From the NCBI GenBank assembly GCA_017519865.1, contig JAFWRQ010000003.1, positions 1 through 64,000 of the forward strand: DNA of 64,000 nt, written 5' to 3'. Shown piece by piece: positions 35,660 to 45,379 of this stretch (position 1 is its first letter; every line of letters begins with the position of its first letter). The notes beneath the pieces were generated by a model. It worked only from the letters and a program-made list of their open reading frames with translations, was not told the DNA's origin and made no database searches. This DNA comes from Bacteroidales bacterium. GTDB taxonomy: Bacteria > Bacteroidota > Bacteroidia > Bacteroidales > UBA932. The translations under genes and the position numbers were made by a program.

Positions 35660-37555
35660 CTATAATGCCTGGTTCAGGAAGTCGATGTATCCTTCTATAC
35701 TGAGGTTGTAGCCCCTGACGGGGGCCAGCAGCTCCCCGTCGCTGTTCAGCAGCGCGTAGTTGGGCTGGGAGTTCACTCCGAAACGCTCGCGGGCGATCAG
35801 GGAGTTGACCCTTCCCACGTCCTTAAGCACCCTGCCTTCCGGGGAAGTCACCCATTTGTCTTCGGGCAGCCTGGTCTTGTCGTCGTTGTGCAGTGCGACC
35901 ATGATGAAGCGGTCCCGCAGCAGCGAAAGCACTTGAGGGTCGCTCCAGACGCGGGCCTCCATCTCGCGGCAGTTCACGCAGCCATAGCCGGTGATGTCCA
36001 CGAAGACGGGCTTGCCGCTGGCCTTGGAGGCCACGAGCGCGTCGTCGATATTGTCATAGGCCATCAGGCCGTGTGCTACCTGCAGGGTAGGGCCTCCGGC
36101 AGTTGCCGGAGCGGCTGCGGGCGCCTGCGCCGCCGGGGTGTAGTTCCCAAGGACGAAGTCCTGGGTCTCGATGGGCGGCAGATAGCCGGACAAGGCCTTG
36201 AGCGGAGCGCCCCACATGCCCGGAACCATATAGACCACGAAACTGAACACTGCGATGGCGAGGGTCAGCCTCAGCACTGAAACATGCTCTACGGGCGAGT
36301 CGTGCTTGAACCGCAGCTTGCCCAGCAGGTACAGTCCCAGCAGCGAGAACACTACGATCCAGATGGCGAGGTACACCTCGCGGTCGAGCAGACCCCAGTG
36401 GTATGTCTGGTCGGCGGTGCTGAGGAACTTGAGTCCCAGCGCGATCTCGACGAAACCCAGTACGACCTTGACGCTATTGAGCCATCCGCCGCTCTTGGGA
36501 AGTCCCTTAAGGAGCGAAGGGAAGAGTGCGAACAGGGTGAAGGGAAGAGCGAAGGCTAGCGAGAATGCGAGCATCGTTATCATCGGCGTCCAGAACTCGC
36601 CCTGGGTGGACTTGATCAGAACCGAACCGACGATGGGGCCGGTGCAGGAGAACGACACCAGCACGAGCGTGAGCGCCAGGAAGAATATGCCACCGAGGCC
36701 TCCCTTGTCGGAGTTCTTGTCGGAGGAGTTGACCCACTTGGAGGGCAGCGTGATCTCGAAGGCTCCGAAGAAGGAGGCTGCGAAGACCATGAAGATGGTG
36801 AAGAACAGGAGGTTGGGCAGCCAGTGCGTAGCCAGCCAGTTGAAGATGTCGCTGGTCACGGTAGCACCGCCGAGAACCCTCGTCAAGCCGATGATTATGG
36901 ATATCGGTACGGTATAAAGCAGGACGATGAAGAGACCGTACATGGCTGCGCGGAAGCGGCCGCGGGCCTTGTTCTCCGAGCCTTTGAGGAAGAACGACAC
37001 CGTCATGGGCACCATCGGAAACACGCAGGGGGTGAGCAGCGAAGCCAGTCCCCAGAGGATGGCTTCGATGATCAGCGCCCACAGCGAGCCGTCGGTGTCG
37101 GCGGCCGCGGATCCGCCTTTGGCGGGCCTGAGCGCCGCACCGCCGCCGGCCTTGGCCGGAGCCACGTCGAAGTCCCAGTCCTCAGGCATGCCGCACATGT
37201 CGCCTGAACAGCTCTGCCAGGTGACCGTTCCTTTGACCTTGCCGTCGGCGGAACGGAATTTCTGCTTGAGGATATAAGTGTCCTTCACGACGGTTTCGCC
37301 CTTGTAGTCGGCGGGAGTGAAGACGTCCTCGGGGTCTCCGACAGCGTCATATCCGTCCAGTTCGATCTCGGCCGAAGTGTAAGGGTCGGTCAGGGGGTGG
37401 GTATAATACCCGCTGGATATCTTGCCCGTTAGCACCAACTCGTATATGCCCTCGCCGGACGACTCCACGGCGGCCGACCATTTGATGGTCTGCGCCAGCG
37501 CAGGAACCGCTGCTGCAAAGACAAGTAGGGTAAGAAGTATGCCAGTCTTTTTCAT
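35660..37555 (-). CDS. dsbD: Thiol:disulfide interchange protein DsbD
   Basis: About 631 residues from the ATG at 37555, which begins the signal peptide MKKTGILLTLLVF. An N-terminal DsbC-binding-like domain contains CSGDMCGMPED. A polytopic core of about eight hydrophobic segments follows, with LLTPCVFPMVPMTVSFFLKG and SFSCTGPIVG, the paired transmembrane cysteines. A C-terminal thioredoxin domain has TGYGCVNCREMEARVW. It carries electrons from cytoplasmic thioredoxin to the periplasm. An in-frame start 78 bases further upstream would add a non-signal-like leader and was not used. Confidence 0.93.
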   Translation of the reverse strand: MKKTGILLTLLVFAAAVPALAQTIKWSAAVESSGEGIYELVLTGKISSGYYTHPLTDPYTSAEIELDGYDAVGDPEDVFTPADYKGETVVKDTYILKQKFRSADGKVKGTVTWQSCSGDMCGMPEDWDFDVAPAKAGGGAALRPAKGGSAAADTDGSLWALIIEAILWGLASLLTPCVFPMVPMTVSFFLKGSENKARGRFRAAMYGLFIVLLYTVPISIIIGLTRVLGGATVTSDIFNWLATHWLPNLLFFTIFMVFAASFFGAFEITLPSKWVNSSDKNSDKGGLGGIFFLALTLVLVSFSCTGPIVGSVLIKSTQGEFWTPMITMLAFSLAFALPFTLFALFPSLLKGLPKSGGWLNSVKVVLGFVEIALGLKFLSTADQTYHWGLLDREVYLAIWIVVFSLLGLYLLGKLRFKHDSPVEHVSVLRLTLAIAVFSFVVYMVPGMWGAPLKALSGYLPPIETQDFVLGNYTPAAQAPAAAPATAGGPTLQVAHGLMAYDNIDDALVASKASGKPVFVDITGYGCVNCREMEARVWSDPQVLSLLRDRFIMVALHNDDKTRLPEDKWVTSPEGRVLKDVGRVNSLIARERFGVNSQPNYALLNSDGELLAPVRGYNLSIEGYIDFLNQAL

Positions 37556-37582
37556 ATTATGTCCGTTATAATATACAATTAA

Positions 37583-37590
37583 CAAAGATA
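37583..37590 (-). promoter_or_regulatory. -7 box of the dsbD-tlpA transcription unit
   Basis: TATCTTTG on the minus strand, 27 bases before the dsbD ATG. The same 77-bp gap must also hold the plus-strand promoter of the C69 peptidase gene; the best candidate is TATATTTA at 37604-37611. Confidence 0.55.
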
Positions 37591-37632
37591 CAATGTTTTT
37601 TGTTATATTTACGGAAACAAAACGACACGACA

Positions 37633-39288
37633 ATGAAAAAACTGGTCCTTTCCGCCGCCCTTAGTTTCCTGACGGTGGCTTCGTTCGCCTGCACGAATCT
37701 TATCGTGGGCAAGAAGGCTTCCGTCGACGGAAGCGTGATGTGTACCTACAACTGCGATGGTTTCGGCTTCGCGTCTCCGCTGAGTTACTACGCACCCGGA
37801 CGCCACGCGCCCGGCGAGATGATATCCATCAGGGGCTTCGGTCCTTCCGGAGGAGGCCGTTATGTAGCCCAGGCCGAGTACACTTACGGTGTCGTCGGCC
37901 TGATGAACGAGAATCAGGTCACCATCGTTGAGACCACGTGGGACGGCCGCGAGGAACTCCGCAACCCCGAGGGCTATCTCGATTATTTCACCCTGATGGA
38001 CCTGGCCCTGCAGCGCAGCACCAACGCCCGCGAGGCCATCGCCGTCATCGACCAGCTCGTACAGGAGTATGGCTATAATTCCACGGGCGAGAATTTCGTG
38101 GTCGCCGACAAGGACGAGGCCTGGATCTTCGAGATCATAGGCAAGGGTCCCGGCCGCAAAGGCGCCGTATGGGTTGCCCTCCGCGTCCCTGACGACTGCA
38201 TCTGCGCCTACGCCAACTCCAGCCGCATCCGCCAGTTCCCCCAGGCGAAGAAGGCTGACAAGAAACTCGGCTTCTGCGTAGTCGAGGGCGAGTGCATGTA
38301 CTCGGCCGACGTCATTTCCTTTGCCCGTGAGATGGGCTACTACGACGGTCCCGACGCCGATTTCAGCTTCCGCGAGGCCTATGGCCCGCTCGACTTCAGC
38401 GCCATCCGCTACTGCGAGGCCCGCGTCTGGAGCTTCTTCCGCCACCATTACAACACCGACGAGATTGACTCCTACCTTCCCTTCATCAACGGCCATACCG
38501 AGGTCATCGACCATCTCCCGCTCTGGATCAAGCCCGACAAGCCCCTCTCCGTCCGCGACCTTATGAACGACATGCGCGACCACTACGAGGGTACAGCCCT
38601 TGACATGACAGCCGACATCAGTGCCGGCCCCTGGGCTTCTCCTTACCGCAACCAGCCGGTCAATTTCAAGTCCAGCGACGGCACCGACATGTTCCGCGAG
38701 CGTCCCATCGGATGCCAGCAGAGCGGCATGACCATGGTCTGCCAGATGCGCGACTGGCTTCCGGACGCAGTCGGCGGAGTGACATATTTCAATATGGACG
38801 ACGCCAGCATGGTGGCCTATGTTCCGGTTTACTGCGGCATCGACCGTGTCCCGGACCCGTTCCGCAGCGAGAACAACAACATCCGCGAGTTCAGCACCGA
38901 GAGTGCCTTCTGGATGAACAACTTCGTGGCCAACATGGTCTATCCGCGCTACAGCGCCATGATCGGCGACCTCAAGGAGGCCCAGGCCGAACTGGAGGAC
39001 TTCTATGCCGAGGACCAGAAGACGGTCGAGGCCGAGGCCCCTAAACTCACCGCCAGCGAGATGACGGCTTACCTCACCCGCAAGACCCTGAGTTACACCG
39101 ATATGATGATGAAGCGCTGGGACAAGCTCGCCAAGCTCCTGATTGTCAAGCATAACGACCAGATCATGCAGCCCAGCGAAAACGGCGTCGTAGTCGCCGG
39201 ACGCCGCACCTCGCCCGCCTACTCTCCCGTCTTCATCGATGCGGTCAAGACGGAGACCGGCGACCGCTATGTAAAACCTGCCGAATAG
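37633..39288 (+). CDS. C69-family dipeptidase (Ntn hydrolase), secreted
   Basis: 551 residues from the ATG at 37633 (MKKLVLSAALSFLTVASFA). The signal peptide ends directly before Cys20, which starts the mature enzyme CTNLIVGKKASVDGS and serves as the N-terminal nucleophile of the U34/C69 family. Typical family segments follow: YTYGVVGLMNENQVTIVETT, NFVVADKDEAWIFEIIGKG and YANSSRIRQF. It cleaves dipeptides in the periplasm. A start at 37600 would give an implausible leader. Its own promoter lies in the divergent gap with dsbD. Confidence 0.9.
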   Translation: MKKLVLSAALSFLTVASFACTNLIVGKKASVDGSVMCTYNCDGFGFASPLSYYAPGRHAPGEMISIRGFGPSGGGRYVAQAEYTYGVVGLMNENQVTIVETTWDGREELRNPEGYLDYFTLMDLALQRSTNAREAIAVIDQLVQEYGYNSTGENFVVADKDEAWIFEIIGKGPGRKGAVWVALRVPDDCICAYANSSRIRQFPQAKKADKKLGFCVVEGECMYSADVISFAREMGYYDGPDADFSFREAYGPLDFSAIRYCEARVWSFFRHHYNTDEIDSYLPFINGHTEVIDHLPLWIKPDKPLSVRDLMNDMRDHYEGTALDMTADISAGPWASPYRNQPVNFKSSDGTDMFRERPIGCQQSGMTMVCQMRDWLPDAVGGVTYFNMDDASMVAYVPVYCGIDRVPDPFRSENNNIREFSTESAFWMNNFVANMVYPRYSAMIGDLKEAQAELEDFYAEDQKTVEAEAPKLTASEMTAYLTRKTLSYTDMMMKRWDKLAKLLIVKHNDQIMQPSENGVVVAGRRTSPAYSPVFIDAVKTETGDRYVKPAE

Positions 39289-39291
39289 GCA

Positions 39292-39321
39292 TTGAATAAA
39301 GTCGGCGAATCGCTATCTTTG
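39292..39321 (+). promoter_or_regulatory. Promoter of upp
   Basis: TTG 39292-39294 and TATCTTTG 39314-39321 with a 19-base spacer. The upp ATG lies 28 bases further on. Confidence 0.75.
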
Positions 39322-39349
39322 CATACAGAACACTAAACATCTTTCCAAT

Positions 39350-39979
39350 ATGAGCCAACTGCACGTCATCAACCATCCCATGGTCCAGCACAAGCTTACG
39401 ATCATGAGGGACAAGGAAACCGGTTCCAAGGATTTCCGTGAACTTCTCAAGGAGATTTCCCTTCTTATGGGCTACGAGGTCACCCGCGACATACCTCTCG
39501 AGGAGGTCGACATCGAAACCCCCATCTGCCCGACCAAGGGAAGGATAGTTTCGGGTCGCAAACTCGCCATCGTGCCTATCCTCCGCGCCGGTATGGGAAT
39601 GGTCGAAGGACTGCATGAGCTGGTGCCCGTAGCCAAGGTAGGCCACATCGGCCTGTACCGCAATGAGGAGACCCACGAGCCCGTGGTGTACTACTGCAAG
39701 CTTCCCGAGGACATCCAGGAGCGCATGGTCATCGTCACCGACCCCATGCTCGCCACCGGCGGCAGCGCATGCGACGCCCTGACGATGCTCAAGGAGACCG
39801 GCTGCACCAACATCCGTCTTATGTGCCTGGTGGGAGCCCCCGAAGGCATTGAACGGGTCAGGATGGCACATCCAGACGTGGACATCTACCTCGCTGCCGT
39901 CGACGACCACCTCAACGAAAATGCATACATCGTCCCCGGTCTCGGTGATGCCGGCGACCGTATTTTCGGAACTAAATAA
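39350..39979 (+). CDS. upp: Uracil phosphoribosyltransferase
   Basis: 209 residues. Converts uracil and PRPP to UMP for pyrimidine salvage in the cytoplasm. The PRPP-binding loop [18 protein letters not shown], the [20 protein letters not shown] region and the C-terminal uracil-binding [17 protein letters not shown] are all present. Full length. It lies 10 bp before the CE1 esterase gene and may be co-transcribed with it despite the unrelated function. Confidence 0.96.
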   Translation: MSQLHVINHPMVQHKLTIMRDKETGSKDFRELLKEISLLMGYEVTRDIPLEEVDIETPICPTKGRIVSGRKLAIVPILRAGMGMVEGLHELVPVAKVGHIGLYRNEETHEPVVYYCKLPEDIQERMVIVTDPMLATGGSACDALTMLKETGCTNIRLMCLVGAPEGIERVRMAHPDVDIYLAAVDDHLNENAYIVPGLGDAGDRIFGTK

Positions 39980-39983
39980 CTGA

Positions 39984-40886
<903 letters not shown>

Positions 40887-40896
<10 letters not shown>

Positions 40897-42059
40897 AGTT
40901 TCTGTGCAATCTGAGTGAGATAATCGCGGCAATTCATCCAGGTGTGGCCGCCGTCCGGGGTGTAGAACGTATGTTTTACACCCTGTTCGTTAAGATATGC
41001 GTCCAGACCGCGGGATGCTTCGATGAGGAAGTCTGAGGTGCCGGTGCCGAGCCACAGGAACTTGACGTTCTTCTTGACGTCGGCGAGAGGGGCGTAGGTA
41101 CCGTTGGAGAAATTGGTCTTGTATTCCTCTCCGAAGATGGCGGGGGCCATGGCACAGACGTACTGGAAGGACTTCGGGTTGCCGAGGCCGCAGGCGAGCG
41201 CCTGGCGGCCGCCGAGCGAGAAGCCCGCGACGGCGCGGTCCGCGGCCGAGGTTTTGACCTTGTAGTTGGCCTCGATGAAGGGCTTGACGTCCTTCATGAT
41301 CTCGTTGGTGACGATGTCCGTACCCATCGAGTCATAGCGTTCGGCCTTGCCCTGGCGGATCATTTCCGGGTACGGGTTGGCGTAAGGCATCACCACGATC
41401 ATCCTCTTGGCCTTGCCGTCTGCGATGAGGTTGTCGAGGATATTGTTGACGTGTCCGACCTTGAACCAGGTTTCGTAAGTGTCCGTCATTCCGTGGATCA
41501 GATATAGCACGGGAAGTTTTTCCTTACCGTTCGGATCGTATCCCGCAGGTGTGTACACACACATCACGCGGTCGATGTTGCAGGTCTTGGAGTGGTAGTA
41601 GCGGTAACTGACCTTTCCGTGCGGGACGTCCCGGATGTCCTGTACCGACGGGACGGGTCCACGAACGTCGGCCAGCGAGTTCTTGAACCCCTCGTTGGGG
41701 AAGATGAACATATTGTTGGGGTCGGCCACCTGCATCCCGTCGATCAGGAAACAGTAGGGGTAGATATCGGGTTTGCCCGGAGTCACGGTGATAGTCCATA
41801 CCCCGTTCTCGCCCTTGTACATGGGGGCGGCCTGCGCCAGCATCTGGCAGTCGAGTTTCACTTCCCTGGCGTCGGGAGCCTGGCAACGGAAAGTGACGCT
41901 GCCGTCGGCATTGTATTCCGGGGAGACGACTCCTGCGGGAAACAGCCTGGCCATCACCTCGGGGGTGAGGCGCTGCCCATCTCCGGCGGCAGGCTGTGCC
42001 TTTACGAAAAGCGGCACGAGAAGCAGCGCCGCTGCAATGATGGTTCTATATGCTTTCAT
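40887..42059 (-). CDS. Secreted E-set (CBM48-like) + CE1 feruloyl/acetyl esterase
   Basis: 390 residues: SPI signal (LFVKAQ), an Ig-like E-set module (about 45-130, TFRCQAPDAREVKL, then MYKGENGVWTITVTPGKPDI) and a CE1 esterase domain. The esterase part has VLYLIHGMTDTYETWF, VMPYANPYPEM, nucleophile elbow VAGFSLGGRQALACG (Ser about 280) and His in TPDGGHTWMNCRDYL. The architecture matches xylan feruloyl esterases of the Fae1 type. It is 15 bp downstream of a much larger gene whose C-terminal half is its paralogue. Confidence 0.9.
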
Positions 42060-42074
42060 ATCTGCTGCGTCGTT

Positions 42075-45000
42075 TTAGTCCTTGAAAAGAAGTCTCAGTG
42101 ATTTGTCCAGGAAGTATTTGGCATTCATCCAGGTATGTCCGAACTTGTCGGTGGTGAATTCCTTGACGTTCTTGATGCCCTTGCTGTCGAGGAAATCCAT
42201 GTAGTCCTTGGCGTTGCCGTACAGGAAATCATCCGTACCGACACCGAGCCAGAATAGATGGATCTTGTCGTTGAGGGAGGGATCGTCATAGATGCCGCCC
42301 GGCAGCGTGGTGCTTGTGAACGAACTGTAGGAGCAGAGCCAGGAGAACTTGTCGAGGTTGGTCAGGCCTGCCGCCAGGCCCTGGTTGCCGCCGCGGGAGA
42401 ATCCGCCGATAGCCCTGTGGTCGCGGTCGTTGATGGTGCGGTAGTTCTTCTCCACATAGGGCATCAGGTCGTTGATGAGGTCCTGCGTGAACAGGTCGCC
42501 CATACGCGGTGCGCGTCCGTTGGGATAGTACTTCGAAGGATTGCCGTAGGGGAGGACGATGATCATCTCCCTGGCGGCGCCCTCGGCGAGGAGGTTGTCG
42601 AGGATGAGGTTCATCCGGCCGACCTTGTAATACACTTCTTCCGTGTCGGTGGTGCCGCTGATCAGGTAGAATACAGGATATTTCCTGTTCTTGTCCTTGT
42701 AGTAGGTCGGGGGAGTGTAGACGATGGCGTTGCCGTACACCCCGAGGGTCTCCGACCAGTAGTTCACGTAGTCGACAGCGCCGTGTGGCACGTTCTTGAG
42801 GGCGTGGATGAGGGGCTCTCCCTGTCCGCGGACATCCACGATACTGTTCTTGAAGGTCTCGTTCGGGAACCAGTCGGGGTTGAGCGGGTCCATTATGGTG
42901 ACCCCGTCCACGATGAAGCTGTATGGATACATGTCCGGGGCTACCGGACCGAGCGTGACGGTCCAGACTCCGTTTTCACCCTTCACCATATCCTGCGTGC
43001 CTGCGAACTGCGTGCTTACCTGTACGGCTTTGGCGCTGGCGTTGCTGTAGTTGAAAGTGACGGTATTGTCGGGATTGACGACTGGGGATGAGACCTGCGA
43101 GCCCATCTGGGGGGCTCCGGTCATATTCATGCCGGGGAGGAACCAGCCTCCAAAGGGGATGTCGTGAAGGATGTTCACGACGATCTTGCCAGCCTTGGGG
43201 CCGCGCACTACCTTCATCACCATCTCGCCGTTGACCAGCGTGCCCTTGCCCATATCGGTGAGCTTGGCGGTGATGCCCGGCTCACCTTCGCCGATGAGGT
43301 CGGCCTCGGTGAGGGTGCCGGACCAGAGGACGGGACCGAGCGTATGGTTCAGGGTCCAGTTGCCCGGAGTGATGTTCTCGAAGACGTACTCGTCGACGCC
43401 TTCCTTGATCATGAAGCGCTGGGTCTGGTTGCCGGCGCTGTAGGCGAAGCTGCCGCGGCCGCTGTTGAGTTCGATCTCGCCTCCGGTGCCGTTGACCTCC
43501 TCGCTGACCTCGCGGTAGTAGTCGAGCCCGGAGTCGAAGGATTCGACTTCAAAGAAGTACTCGGGATCGGTGTTGAGGCTGCGGATGGTGATCTGGTTGG
43601 CGTCGTAAAGGATGTAGCTGTTGTACAGTTTATTGGGCTCGATTCCGTAGCGTACGATGTATCCGTCTGCGCCCGGGACGGGCTCCCAGAGCAGGGAGGC
43701 CTCGCGGCGGTCCTCGGGGTTGCGGACGACCTTGACGTCACCGACCTTGATGGAGCCTGCGGAGTACGGGTTGCCGAAGATGCGGAGGTCCTTCATGCAG
43801 AACTTGGCCCCGTCGTGGCACTGTGCGGCGTTGGTCACGCGCACGAAGCGGCCCTGGACGGGCTTGGCGAACTCGGTGTAGTCGTGATGGAAATCGAACT
43901 TGTTGTCGCTCTTGTCGAGGACCTTGGTCCAGTTAGTGCCGTTGATGGATACCTCGACGTAGAAACACTGGTAGTGCTCGGGAAGTTGCTGGGGCGCACC
44001 GAAGCCGCCCATACCTCCGCGGGCGGCGTTCTCAGCGCCCACGTGGTCGAAGTTGCACTGGATGGCGTAGATGTCGGAGACCTTGCCGAGGTCGACCTGG
44101 AAGAACTCGCCCGGATCGCCCGTCCCGGCCACCCAGTTGGTCATGAACTGCTCGTCCACGCCGTAGTTGGGGTTGCTGCCTTCGGCGGTGGAGGAGACGG
44201 TGACCTTCTTCTTGTGCGAGAGGAGTTTCCAGCCGGTGTAGTTGTCCACGCCGTCCTTGCGGGAGGCGGGGTAGTACTGCGGATAGTCTCCGAAGGAGAC
44301 GTTGGAATACATAACGCCGTCGGCGTCAACATCGGTCGGGTAGATGGCCAGTTCGGAGCCGCGTCCCGCGCCGCCGTAGCTGGCCGGGATCATGCAGATG
44401 GTCCAGAGATGTCCGTTCTTGTCGTGGAACGTGCTGCCGTGACCTGCACCTACGGCAAAACCGGTGGTCTTGAAGGTCAGCGGGTTATGCTCCGAATATG
44501 TGAACGGGCCCATGGGGCTGTCGCCGACATATACTCCGTGCGAGTAGGAGAGGAACTCGAGTCCGATGGCGGCATACTGGAGATAATACTTGCCGTTGTG
44601 CTTAGTCATCCAGGGGCCTTCGATCCAGGGGTATTCCTCGGAGAAGTAGTCGCGGCGGCCGTTGAAGATGGAGTAGATGACATCCTCGGAACGGCGGGTC
44701 TCAAAGCCGTGCTTCTTGTAGTCGCTGAAGAAGAGCACCTGAGGCTCACCTATTTCCTTGAAGGTCTTCTTGTCCAGTTCCACGACCTGGAAGGGCATCA
44801 GCTGTGACCAGCCGTAGTACATATACAGGTGGCCGTTGTCGTAGAACATGTTGGCGTCGCCGTAGCGGTCGCTGTCGAGCTGCTCCTCCAGAACGGTCCA
44901 TTCTCCGGTCTTGGGATTGTCGCAGCGGCAGACGCGGCGGTTGTTCATCGAGCAGGCATACAAGGTGCCGTCGATGTCCACGACTGAGACCACGCCGCCG

Positions 45001-45257
45001 GGGAAGTTGGGAGCGTCGACGTAGGTCCAGTCCTGGAAGTCAGGAGAGAACCAGTAACCTCTCCTGTGGGAAATGAACAGATAATAGTCGTCTTCATAAA
45101 CGAGGACGACCGGCTCGCCGCCGCGCCCGGCCCTTTCGTTACCGGCGAAGATGTCGAGCGGGTTGCAAAACGTGGTCCTCTGCTGTCCGAAGGACGACAG
45201 GGACGCCAGCATCATGACTGCCAGTGCCAGGACGCTTCTCACGGATGTTTTTCGCAT
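42075..45257 (-). CDS. GH43 - F5/8 (discoidin) - FN3 - E-set - CE1 fusion enzyme
   Basis: About 1060 residues from the ATG at 45257 (signal MRKTSVRSVLALAVMMLAS). Residues about 25-330 form a GH43-like five-blade propeller (GDANMFYDNGHLYMYYGW, then YPWIEGPWMTKHNGKYYLQY with the acid Glu near 212). The usual base Asp position reads RGGEPVVLV, so it may be a Glu. A discoidin-like module (about 345-500), an FN3 module (about 510-590) and linkers follow. An E-set plus CE1 esterase follows, with GGFSRGGNQGLAAGL (Ser about 952) and His in DKFGHTWMNAKYF. A bifunctional arabinofuranosidase or xylosidase plus feruloyl esterase is likely. Confidence 0.88.
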   Translation of the reverse strand: MRKTSVRSVLALAVMMLASLSSFGQQRTTFCNPLDIFAGNERAGRGGEPVVLVYEDDYYLFISHRRGYWFSPDFQDWTYVDAPNFPGGVVSVVDIDGTLYACSMNNRRVCRCDNPKTGEWTVLEEQLDSDRYGDANMFYDNGHLYMYYGWSQLMPFQVVELDKKTFKEIGEPQVLFFSDYKKHGFETRRSEDVIYSIFNGRRDYFSEEYPWIEGPWMTKHNGKYYLQYAAIGLEFLSYSHGVYVGDSPMGPFTYSEHNPLTFKTTGFAVGAGHGSTFHDKNGHLWTICMIPASYGGAGRGSELAIYPTDVDADGVMYSNVSFGDYPQYYPASRKDGVDNYTGWKLLSHKKKVTVSSTAEGSNPNYGVDEQFMTNWVAGTGDPGEFFQVDLGKVSDIYAIQCNFDHVGAENAARGGMGGFGAPQQLPEHYQCFYVEVSINGTNWTKVLDKSDNKFDFHHDYTEFAKPVQGRFVRVTNAAQCHDGAKFCMKDLRIFGNPYSAGSIKVGDVKVVRNPEDRREASLLWEPVPGADGYIVRYGIEPNKLYNSYILYDANQITIRSLNTDPEYFFEVESFDSGLDYYREVSEEVNGTGGEIELNSGRGSFAYSAGNQTQRFMIKEGVDEYVFENITPGNWTLNHTLGPVLWSGTLTEADLIGEGEPGITAKLTDMGKGTLVNGEMVMKVVRGPKAGKIVVNILHDIPFGGWFLPGMNMTGAPQMGSQVSSPVVNPDNTVTFNYSNASAKAVQVSTQFAGTQDMVKGENGVWTVTLGPVAPDMYPYSFIVDGVTIMDPLNPDWFPNETFKNSIVDVRGQGEPLIHALKNVPHGAVDYVNYWSETLGVYGNAIVYTPPTYYKDKNRKYPVFYLISGTTDTEEVYYKVGRMNLILDNLLAEGAAREMIIVLPYGNPSKYYPNGRAPRMGDLFTQDLINDLMPYVEKNYRTINDRDHRAIGGFSRGGNQGLAAGLTNLDKFSWLCSYSSFTSTTLPGGIYDDPSLNDKIHLFWLGVGTDDFLYGNAKDYMDFLDSKGIKNVKEFTTDKFGHTWMNAKYFLDKSLRLLFKD

Positions 45258-45298
45258 GATCTTTTTATAGGTTATGGTTTCGTGCAATTATATCTTTC

Positions 45299-45306
45299 CA
45301 AAGATA
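45299..45306 (-). promoter_or_regulatory. -7 box of the GH43-CE1 / CE1 operon
   Basis: TATCTTTG on the minus strand, about 42 bases before the ATG at 45257. No clear -33 TTG. Confidence 0.5.
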
Positions 45307-45345
45307 GGCATTTTGCAGACGATGCTTTTATAATCCTGGGTCAAG

Positions 45346-45369
45346 AGTATTTAAAAATACTTATCTTTG
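45346..45369 (+). promoter_or_regulatory. Promoter and operator-like palindrome of the carboxylesterase gene
   Basis: AGTATTT / AAATACT inverted repeat (45346-45361) abuts a TATCTTTG -7 box (45362-45369). The -33 TTG is missing. The palindrome would place a dimeric regulator over the promoter spacer. The transcript start would be only a few bases before the ATG at 45380. Confidence 0.5.
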
Positions 45370-45379
45370 CCACGTAAAA

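Noticed and set aside
37609..39153. 514-codon frame opposite the C69 peptidase gene
   Set aside because: A mirror of a well-supported Ntn hydrolase; no promoter or recognisable motif.
43164..44807. 547-codon frame opposite the GH43-CE1 gene
   Set aside because: The sense strand has clear GH43, F5/8 and FN3 domains; the antisense product is repetitive Val/Gly/Asp/Leu.
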